A stretch of DNA of 64,000 nt from Tipula vernalis (taxonomy: Eukaryota; Arthropoda; Insecta; Diptera; Tipulidae). Position 1 is the first letter of the stretch, and each line of letters opens with the position of its first letter. Of this stretch, positions 55,294 through 64,000 are shown one piece after another. The stretch covers positions 266,886,057-266,950,056 of the forward strand of contig OY282559.1 of the NCBI GenBank assembly GCA_958295665.1, read 5' to 3'. The translations under genes were made by a program, and so were the position numbers. Under the pieces are notes generated by a model that was not told the origin of the DNA, did no database searches, and was given only the letters and a program-made list of their open reading frames with translations.

Positions 55294-56513
55294 TGCTGTG
55301 TGCCTTAGAAGACTTTTCAAACTAAACTTTCCAAATTTTGAAGCTTTCGCTATTTCCTCCTAGATGCTAGATGAAAAGTCAATTTACGAGGTTACTTTTC
55401 GACGAATTTTCAATTTGTATGACGTACTGTTTAAAACATGTAGTATGCGTAGTATGTAAATGTAATTGAAAAACAAAAAATTTCAATTTCAGTGATTTTA
55501 AAAAAATCGCCCGCCATCGGTTTTCATTATTCCAAATGCATTTACCACAATGCTTTGTGCTTTGCTATGCATAACGTTACATTTTTTTTTCTACTGCGGT
55601 TAAGTTGCCTTTTCTTACGAACGGTGTGATAATAACTATCTGGTCTAATGAACATTTGTATTCACTGTCACCTAATAGAAAAATCCATGAGGTGGGAATG
55701 TTTCTTTGCGATATAATTGACTATTCCGAAAGACTCTTTGGTCATGTATAGAATCCGAGTATCCACAACAAATATTAATAAATTTACCAGAACTGTCGCA
55801 TACTGCCATTAAATTAATGCTGTTTTCAAGTTTACGATTCATTTGTTATCTGTGTAACGCAGTCGGTACAACAATTTTTATGTGGCATCCATCGATAGCA
55901 CCTAACGCTTTCGAAAATATCGAAGTGGCCGATCATCGATTAAATTGTTCGCTAATAAGACTATATAAATATAAACTTGGCAATTTTACAACCTTTGGTG
56001 CGAGCTTTACAAACATATCAAGAATTTTGTGAACAGTTGTTCTCACAGAATATCTTGATATATTGAAACTTATACCAGTGACCCTATAATCTTCTCCATT
56101 GGCCAGCCAATATAGAAACACAAAAACACGAAATTTTATTTCAAATATGAAACCTTTAAAAGTTTGTTGTTGAGCGAATAGACCGCAAATTTTATTAAGC
56201 GAATCAGCAGACACTCAAGTGTTTGCGGATATAAGCATTATCATTAGCAAATATATTCTTGTACATTTCAGTTGTTATAGTTTCTTGTTACCTATTGTAC
56301 AAATAAAATAAAAATATTACTGTAACAAACCTTTACAAATTAAATAAATTAAATATTTTAAGTTGTTTATGAAATTTGAATGACATTTAAAAAGTTTAGT
56401 TCGGTATGAGGCACAATTGAATACTTTTAACCTAGTGACATCTATTTAAATATTGTATCAATTACTGGGTCTCACAAAAGTTTAGTTTGAAAAGTCTTCT
56501 GAGGCACACAGCA
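55294..56513 (-). mobile_element. PIF/Harbinger transposon, 1220 bp, TTA duplication
   Basis: TGCTGTGTGCCTTAGAAGAC, continuing TTTTCAAACTAAACTTT (55294-55330), is inverted at 56477-56513 with one mismatch. TTA flanks both ends (55291-55293 and 56514-56516). A Harbinger transposase fragment lies inside on the minus strand. Confidence 0.93.
55610..56214 (-). pseudogene. Harbinger transposase fragment
   Basis: Minus strand: FRVFVFLYWLANGEDYRVTG and an HTH-like ISRYSVRTTVHKIL, then, past a stop at about 55933, ALGAIDGCHIKIVVPT, RKLENSINLMAVCDSSGKFI and CGYSDSIHDQRVFRNSQLY, then FPPHGFFY and stops. IDGCHI and GYSDSIHDQRVF are diagnostic Harbinger DDE blocks; the Glu block after GD.YP is gone, so it lacks roughly the C-terminal third. 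The usual Myb/SANT companion ORF is absent. Known role: cut and paste at TWA targets. Confidence 0.9.
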
Positions 56514-56516
56514 TTA

Positions 56517-57910
56517 GAAGTAGAAATTGTATCTCTCCTATTCTGCTTGTTATATATCAAAAATATACTTGTGTCGATTTCACATAAAATAGAATAAAAA
56601 ACTATGTTCAAGTATGAGTAAAAAGAAACAGGTCTATACATGAATATAAATTTAAATTTTACTGCGTATATTAATAAATTGTATAAATTGTATAAAGCGA
56701 GAAATCAAAAAATTTGATTACTTTCGCTATAAAATTAAAACTACAAGCATTGCCTGACAAATGCATCCCGATGGATTACATTTTTATACATATTTAAATT
56801 TTCCACTAATTTCACCACTTTGCACTAAACTAATTAATCACTATACAAAAAATTAAATAAAGGCACTTTTCACTTTAAATACATGTTTATAATAAATTAA
56901 ATTAAATTTACGAAGAGGACGACAAAAACACGTCTATCCTCTTCGAACGTTAACCGCACCAGCAATATTAGAATATTGATATTCTGATTGAACAAAAAAG
57001 ACAAGCTATCTCGAAATTTGAAATCTTATAATGACTAAACAATTCATAATTTCAACAATTTCACCAATAACCTATATATTTGTTAAATTTATGGAAATAG
57101 GATATTAGGAATTTCATAAAAGTTAAAATGTTGTTGATAGTTTCAAGTTGTAAGTACTTTTGAATCAAAGAATGTTCTTTATTTTTAAATGTATAGAATC
57201 TGAATAATCTTCAAATACCGATCATATTGTAAGCGTCTGAAGCACAATTCTAAAAACATTAGGACAATATTTTAGTTTCTTACAGTTGATAAAACTCTTA
57301 AATTTAATTTACTACTTAAATCGAAATTATCACAATGGACCGTCACCGGTCTAAGTGTGCGTAAGCAGCCACTCCAACCTAAATCGAAATTCAAACTTTT
57401 AAATCCAGTTGTTTCGAAAAACTATTTGTCTTCCGACATAATTTTGAAATTGTAGACTCAATAGGATATTCCAAATATACAGATTTTTAAAATGAAAGTA
57501 GAAATCGGTACTTGGATTTAGAATTAAGGAAGCTTAGGGAATTATAAAAGGAATATTTTGGAAATTTAGGAAATAAGTCGATTTTAAGAATTAAAGAAAT
57601 TTACATAAATAAATCTGAGGCTTGTTTATAGATACCGTGCTCAAAAAAGACTGTGGACAAAGATACCAATTTAATAGAAAGTCAGACATTTTGATTTATT
57701 AAATTTAAAAATAGAATTTTTTCAATATAAAACTAGTAAAGACTGATTTACATTCAAAAAAATTCGCAGATGCAGATGTCAAATCAAAAATTCGTTTTCT
57801 TTATAGATAAAAAGTAAATTTAATCAAAAAATGTCATAAACCAATGCAAATGATTGGTTTTCTTATTTATGTAACCTAATTATATTTATTTATTCACGCA
57901 TTGATAGAAA
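56517..57910. other. AT-rich region, nothing recognised
   Basis: No ORF with motif. ACGTCTATCCTCTTCGAACG near 56932 is a GC-richer word of unknown meaning. Confidence 0.5.
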
Positions 57911-58290
57911 CAATATTTTTTTTTTTTTTTTATTTATTACTTACATATAATTTAACAAAATTCAGAAATATTATACAGTGTTCGTTTAAAGAAAAAACTT
58001 TCAACTTAATTTAAATTACATTACATCTGACTATATTTAATTTAAAACTTTACTTAACTATACTTAAAACTATAACTAATCTTGGTAAAAATGACTAGCT
58101 TTTATGTTCATTGAAATTATGCTCAGTTCGATATTTTATTAGGTTTACAAATTTTATATTTTAAAATCAATCATTCAACTAGTGCAAGTACAAACTTTTA
58201 ATGAGTGGATTGCCTGAGAATCCAGCATTTATTTTAAATCTAGTACAAAGTTTGGTAACAAAATCTTTCACTAATGCAATATTATTAATT

Positions 58291-60816
58291 TTATGTAAAT
58301 CTTGAGTAGAATAGTGTCTTGGTAAATTGTAAACTAGTTGTAAAGCTTTTTAATATGGGTATCTGCACAGCTGCTTCAGACAGGTGCACCATACAGAAGT
58401 ATAGAAACACAGTCTTGTACAAAATTAATTTATTTTGGGTGGATAGCTTGGATTTTCTATTAATAAATGGGTAGAGAATTTTTATATATTTATTAACTTT
58501 GGAAATAGAGTACATGGTATGTTTATTATATCTGTGTGTGAGTGTTTTATCTAAGATAATCCCAAGGTATTTAATGTCAGGGTCCCAAGGTATTTTTTTG
58601 TTTTGAATTACTAATTCTCGATTTGGAAGTGATGACAATTTTCTACGCCTAGTAAAAAACGATGCTTGTGTTTTGTCAATATTTAACTTAATTTTCCATT
58701 TTTTATAATAGTTATTTACGATCGTAATGCCATTTTCTAATTTAGAAATGATTGTATTTGGATCAACAGAGCCAGTTGCAAGTGCAGAATCGTCCGCATA
58801 TAAAAGTAATTCACAATGTGGCGGGGTTGGAATATCATAGATAAATAAGTTGTACAGCGTAGGGCTCAAAACAGCCCCTTGAGGTACACCCTTTTGAATT
58901 ATTTTATTATCAGAGAATTCCGTTAAAATTTTCACTGAAAAAGTTCAGTTTGTAAGATAGCTTTTTATAATCTTAATGATATATACAGGAACTTCTAAAG
59001 CTATTAGTTTGTATAATAGTCCATCATGCCAGACACTGTCAAAAGACTTTTCTACGTCTAAAAGAACTACCCCAGTCGAAATTTTGTTATTAGTGTTCTG
59101 TTTAATTATTGAAATTAGTCTTTTAACTTGATGGTTGGTTGAGTGAGATTTTCTAAATCCAAATTGTTCATTGGGTAGAAATTGTTTGACAGTGATGTGG
59201 TTTAAAAGTCTAGATTGAATGATACGCTCAAAAATTTTTGATAGAGAACAGAGAAGGCTAATAGGTCTGTAGTTCATAGGGTTTGAATTATCCTTATTCG
59301 GTTTAGGTACAGGTATCACTAATGCATGTTTCCAAGAGTTTGGAAAATAATTAAGAGTGAAACAGGAATTGAATAGATAGGTCAGCATTATATGAACATT
59401 GCGAGGACAATGTTTTAGAAGCATATTATTGATTTGATCGTTACCTGGACTCTTCGTAGTTTTGAGTGACTTAATTATATTTTTTATCTCATACGGCGTA
59501 GTAAACACAATTTCGCCATTTGGTTGATTATCTAGTATGTTAACGGTTGATTTCATAGTAACCTCAAATACGGAATCTGTATGTACATATATGCGTGCTA
59601 TTTTGGACGGAACTAAAGACGTTTGCTATCGCGTTGGCTTTTTCTATATTTGTTATAATGGTATCATTACCAACTTTTAACGGAGGCAAAAAGCTGTTTT
59701 GTTTCCAATTATTTTCGTCATTTTCCAGAAAGGTTTGGAACCCGGTTTGAAACTGTTAAGTAGCTTATTCCAACGTTTGTTACGTAATAAGTTGATTTGG
59801 ATATCTATCTCGGCTTTCATTTCCAAAAAAATGTATTTAACAAATGGATCTCTTGTACGTTCCCATTATCGTCGCTTTATATTCTTGACCCTAATGAGCA
59901 TTTTCAAGTCATCAGGTAGTTGGAGATCTTTATAGGGTTTTATGGGAACTTTAGGTATAGCTCTGTCTCTTGCATTATAGATATTAGATACTATACTATC
60001 AAGTTGTTCATCAATTAAATTTGAATTTGTGATATTAATAGCAGTATGGTTATCTAATTTAATAGAATTTTGAAGTGTTTCTTTATATATATCCCATTTT
60101 GCAAGGTGATAACACGTTTTCATTGGAGGTCCCTTGAGACGAGATTGACATTGAATTTCAAACCTAACCGCTAACATGATCAGACATCAACTGAGAACAT
60201 GTTGATGGTTTAGAGATACTATGCAAATTATTAGATAATATTATATCTAAAACAGAGGGTTGGCATCTTTTAGCAGCTGGGTAGAATGTGTGTGAATCGG
60301 GATAATGAACATAAATATCACGAGAGCATATTAAATCAAATAAAATATTACCCGCTGCGATTTTGAACCTGTGACGAGCATTTAAATTACCACATATAAA
60401 ATAACTGTCATTTCTTGTACAGATTTTATTTAGATCCATTTTAAAATAATTAAGGTTTTCTTTAGTAAGAGATGTTCCTGGAAAATATACTGCTATTAAG
60501 TTTATACTACCCGAATAATTGACTATATTAATACCAAGACATTCTATCACCTTGGAGATTAAACGACGAGAGAAGCGATTGCTGGATTCCCCGCTTTATC
60601 AAAAGTGCAATACCACCAACTCTAGAATCTCTATCTAATCTATAACAAATAAAATTTGACACATTTAATCTATCACTAAATTTAAGTTGGGTTTCATTTA
60701 AAATCAAAATACATATCTATTGAATTATCATCAACATATTGAATGGTTTCTATAAGCTTGTTTTTGATACTGCGAGCATTCCAAAAACATACCTTCAGAT
60801 TATTTATTACTTCCAT
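58291..60816 (-). pseudogene. LINE ORF2: apurinic-type endonuclease plus reverse transcriptase
   Basis: The start ATG at 60816 overlaps the end of ORF1 by about 17 bases. Endonuclease motifs: VCFWNARSI at the N-terminus, LNETQLKF, RVGGIALLIKR, FICGNLNARH (usually GDxN) and LMSDHVSG. RT: KSPGNDQINNMLLKHCP, NYRPISLLCSLSKIFERIIQ, NEQFGFRKSHST, GVVLLDVEKSFDSVWHDGLL, QGAVLSPTLYNLFIYDIP, YADDSALATG (catalytic, intact), then the thumb with KYLGIILD. In-frame stops near 59866 and 58945 and shifts near 60180, 59690 and 59560 break it. The wording places it in the jockey clade. It would copy its own RNA at a nicked target; dead here. Confidence 0.93.
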
Positions 60817-61898
60817 AACAATATTTTGAGGAAACTTCAAATATTATTTGTAATTGTTGGCTTTTTGAACGGCACATCTGAAACTTACCAATCACTTCTT
60901 GAACTATTCTTATAATTTCGTCAGAAGAAAATAAGTCGTCGGACTTATTTTGATTTTGTAGTGTGTGTTGATAATTGTTGTTGTTGACACTGTTTTGAGT
61001 ATTCCACCAATTATTATGTCTTCCAGCTGTTAGGCCCGGGAAATTTAATTCGTTCATCAGTGGGGGTAAAGCCTTTGTTTGTCGGGCAGGTTGTGTTTGT
61101 TGAAATTTATGTTGAATGTTTTTCTTGATCTGCATAAACTCAGCTTTTTTTGGGCAACTATGAAAGTTGGCCGGATGATTTTCCTTACAGTTGGCACATT
61201 TATACCCAGATTGTTCTTTATCTTCTTCTAGTTGGCTGAGCGGGCAGTTTATAATTGTATGCTTATCTCCACAAAGACGACATTTAAAATCCATATGGCA
61301 GTTGCTAGTTCCATGATCAAAAAGTTGACAATTTCTGCATTGTGTTGGACCACGTCTCTGAGATTGGTAGTAATTCCAATTTACTATTACATATATTATA
61401 GACAGACTTACATTTTCTTAAATCGGCTAGAGTTGTTTGACCTTTACTATAGAATAACAGGTACACCATTTGTTGATCATATCTCGTTTTTTTTATATTA
61501 AACTTTTTTATCTCGTTAGGTATTGGAATAGATTCATCATTCATCATAGTTTTTATTTCAATTTCAAAATTTGGGAGCCCGGATAGAGTTATTTTGATTG
61601 GTTTGTTGTTTGGTAAATGTATAATATTGAAACTCCGTTTGTTGTACCAATATTTTCGAAAATGAATGAAAATCATTCATATTATCAATTAAGAGTTTAA
61701 TTCCAATTGATTGGATTTTAAGTTTATATTTGGTGATGTTGTGTATTTTCAATAAATTATAGACGTCCTTCAGCTTTTTGTTTGTTATAACAATAGGAGG
61801 AATTTTAACTCTGATTTTTTTGTGATGATTACGTCTTCATCATTATTCTCGTTCAGGTTTTTATTTGATTGTAACGGTGAAAATCTGTTATTTTCCAT
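60800..61898 (-). pseudogene. LINE ORF1 (gag-like) with CCHC zinc knuckles
   Basis: ATG at 61898 begins MENNRFSPLQSNKN. Then RVKIPPIVITNKKLKDVYNL, KYKLKIQSIGIKLLIDNMND, KPIKITLSGLPNFEIEI and QMVYLLFYSKGQTTLADLRK follow the usual jockey Gag order. The end holds knuckles: QCRNCQLFDHGTSNC (frame shifted near 61330), CRLCGDKHTIINC and CANCKENHPANFHSC. Three shifts. It would bind the element RNA. Confidence 0.88.
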
Positions 61899-62110
61899 GT
61901 TTTTATCGCAATGTTAGTTGACTGATTTTTTGACATAGTCTGTGACACTTTTTGAATATCACTTACACTATTTATTTTAACAATTTTGCTAGAATTGCCT
62001 TGTGTATTATCATATATGAGGGGGCTTAAGCCCCTTTTGGGACGGGAACTACAAATAACTTCAGTAATTTCACACAGTTGTTTACATAAATACAATACAC
62101 TGAGAGTAAT

Positions 62111-62465
62111 GTAACTGTTATCAAAAAAAAAAATAAAAAATTTACAAAGTAAATTTAATTATTTATATGTTTCTTCGGCCGCAGTAGAAACTTGAATGAC
62201 AGAAAAAATATGAAACTCGACATCTGCAAAAAAAAGCAGACGAGGTTTTTTGGGTTTGTTTCTCGGGTTTCAATTGACTTTTTTAAGCAGATGATTATTT
62301 TTTCTCTTTTTGTCTTTGTACTTTTTCCTAAGTTATGTTTCAATTTTTTTGCAGAAGTCGATTGTCGTTGAATGTAAATCAGTCTTAATTCTAAATTATT
62401 CTTTAAAAAAAATAAAAAATTTATAATAATGAACAAATGAGACTAATTCAAATCAAATGCTCCTT
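62111..62465. other. Spacer
   Basis: Short AT-rich piece with one chance ORF (62436-62155, basic). Confidence 0.5.
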
Positions 62466-62469
62466 TCTA

Positions 62470-63500
62470 CGACAATAAAGTCTATGAACACAACTGCTAT
62501 ATTCAAAATGGCTATGTTTTACTTCATTTAATATCCTTTTCGTTTAATTACTTCAGCTAATTTTTTATTCATATTGTTGAGCAACTTTGATTTACATATC
62601 TGCCGCAGTGATTTTTCCCATTTTTCTATAAGCATTTGCTTGAGATCATTTTTAGATTATATGCTCAATGGTGGTTAAGTCTGGTGATTAAGGAGGGGAT
62701 TTCTGTTGTGCTGGTACATTATATAGCAACCACTCCCGAGTAATATAAGAAGTATGCTTGGGATCATTGTCCTGCTGGAAAATGTAATTATTACAAAACT
62801 CAAGTTTATTAGCGCTCAGTTGTAAATGACTTTTTAAAATGTAAAAATACATAAATTTATTCATAGTATACTATATTCTATAACACCATTTTTCCTACAT
62901 CATTTGATATGACATAGCGCCCCACACCATAACATTTCCGTCACCGCGTTTAATTGTTGGTATTACATTTTCTACGTCGTTCACAATTTGGTTTTCTCCT
63001 TACATCGAATATATTGAACTTATGTTCGGTAAAGATAACTCTTTTCCAAAAGCGTTGAAGCTTCCCCAAATGGTCTTTCGCAAATGTAATTCTCTTTTTT
63101 CTAATAACTGTTGAAATAAATAGTTTTCGTCTAGGATACGGCCATGGTATTCAGCTCTGCGTAGGATTTTCGCACTGTTTTTGGATAAGCGTTTTTTTGT
63201 GGAAAGATAAATATTCTTTGATTTTATTTATTATTTCTCGCTCTTCCCGTCTTGTTAAAATTTTTGGTCGAACAGATCGTTGCTTTGGCGCCAGATTACT
63301 CGTGGTTTCAAAATGTTTTACATATGAAATTTGAATTTCACACCCTTTTTGAGTCATACTAAAAATTTTTTTAATTTAAATTTTTTTAAATAATTTGGTT
63401 ATTACCAACTAATGTTAGGACTATTAAAGCAATGGAAAACTGAGAAACAATGGCATAAAAAACAATTGAACAGAGATTTTATTGCGAAAAAACAGTGACT
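62470..63500 (-). mobile_element. Tc1-like element, ends uncertain
   Basis: Transposase text fills the middle. Possible ends: ACAATAAAGTCTATGAACAC near 62480 and, inverted, GCAATAAAATCTCTGTTCAA near 63485, an imperfect pair. TA flanks were not resolved. Confidence 0.65.
62540..63357 (-). pseudogene. Tc1-like transposase, many stops
   Basis: Minus strand: start MTQKGCEIQISYVKHFETTS, then RPKILTRREEREIINKIKEY (helix-turn-helix region, 63357-63151), then past a stop RRKLFIST, KRITFAKDHLGK, KRVIFTEHKFNIFD, then GVGRYVISNDVGK, then a stretch with FPAGQ.SQ where FQQDNDPKH is usual, and PSLITRLNHH in the DLNPIEH region. The first catalytic Asp (FTDESKF) is shifted to FTEHKFN, and the third block is lost. 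DD34E class by wording. Confidence 0.85.
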
Positions 63501-64000
63501 TGATTTCATTTAGACCAAACAAACAGTTAATTAAACGCGTAACGAAATCTATCGCAAAGAACAAGACAATCCAATCTTATAACGCTTACATGACTGCAAG
63601 GAAATTTTTCAATCGGCTATGTAGACGGAAGAACCGAGAATGGTATCAGCAACATGCATAAGAGAAATAGCTATGGACTTTCATCCACGTAGCAGCGCTA
63701 TTCGCAACGAATCCGGTGAATTAAAAAACGGACACTAAAACCGTCCTTGCAGTGTGGCAGAATAAATCTACGCTCACCCACTTGAAAGTGTCGATTTACT
63801 TCGAATCTATCGTTTCATAAACACATTGAATGTTGTGTTTCTAAAGCGAATTCTATGCTTGCGTTTGTTTAAAAGTTTTCTAAAGTTTTTCATGATCCTC
63901 CAACACGTCTCTTATGTTCGGTCATTATTGGAATATGTTGTTGCCGTTTGGAATCTGTTTTGTATTAACTACTCAGATCGCTGAAAGAGAGTGCAAAAAC
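63501..64000 (+). pseudogene. LINE RT C-terminal fragment running off the window
   Basis: Forward text near 63890-64000: HVSYVRSLLEYVVAVWN, then NYSDR, a TGA, KRVQK. This is the jockey/I-type RT motif VRS.LEYASVVWSP...IE.VQ. 63650-63800 may hold further codons (MDFHPRSSAIRNESGEL). It is not part of the 57916 LINE, being on the other strand. Confidence 0.65.

Larger units (their letters stand above)
57916..62110 (-). mobile_element. jockey-like non-LTR retrotransposon (LINE), near complete
   Basis: A 16-base T run at 57916-57931 is the poly-A tail read from the other strand. On the minus strand follow about 200 bases of 5' leader (62110-61899, extent approximate), ORF1 (gag-like), ORF2 (endonuclease plus RT) and a 3' UTR of about 370 bases. 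Frames are broken in several places. No target-site duplication found. Confidence 0.88.

Overview
This window looks like an intergenic or intronic stretch of an AT-rich insect genome, packed with decayed transposable elements. I found no host protein gene, rRNA or tRNA that I can defend. The mix of Ty3/gypsy, BEL/Pao, jockey-type LINE, mariner, Tc1, PIF/Harbinger, piggyBac-type, Chapaev-type and Helitron sequences is typical of insects. CAA/CAAC runs and ATGTACATA-like words hint at a higher fly (Diptera), but that is a weak inference. Nearly every coding remnant carries stops or frameshifts, so this is a transposon graveyard with several nested insertions rather than an operating gene system.

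Layout, left third. 1-4456 is a Ty3/gypsy retrotransposon cut by the window edge; the visible 86 bases of its 5' LTR match its 3' LTR except at two bases, yet its gag and pol are heavily broken. 5045-5259 is a clean 215-bp piggyBac-type MITE with TTAA duplications. 5890-6995 holds gag and RT pieces of a second gypsy-like element. About 7014-16917 is a composite: a CMC (CACTA/EnSpm-like) transposase gene on the minus strand is split by a 6.3-kb Helitron (9418-15760) and a microsatellite-bearing repeat, and a solo LTR (16392-16826, ATAT duplication) lies in its upstream flank. 19640-22740 is a BEL/Pao relic on the minus strand.

Middle third. 24990-27110 holds stumps of a mariner, a jockey-like LINE and a Penelope-like element. 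27508-30668 is a cluster of hairpin-forming DNA elements. In it, a 151-bp Harbinger-type MITE sits inside a long-inverted-repeat element, and a related copy at 54.7 kb shows the empty site. A complete but dead mariner occupies 30716-31915. A Chapaev-type transposon with inverted repeats of about 190 bp and a TTAC duplication occupies 34027-36591. 38.1-42.3 kb is rich in degenerate satellites.

Right third. 42.5-51.3 kb is mostly featureless AT-rich DNA with small fragments (gypsy RNase H, mariner, LTR). 51318-51474 is a 157-bp foldback. 52005-54000 is a second, different Helitron coding fragment. 54384-54806 holds two foldbacks, 55294-56513 a Harbinger element with TTA duplications, 57916-62110 a near-complete jockey-like LINE on the minus strand, 62470-63500 a Tc1-like element, and the right edge a further LINE fragment.

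Working together: the Harbinger and Chapaev copies are candidate former sources of transposase for the short inverted-repeat elements here, but the copies seen are not intact. The most interesting material is the families of long-inverted-repeat elements, the internal repeat structure of the Helitron and foldbacks, and the nesting order.
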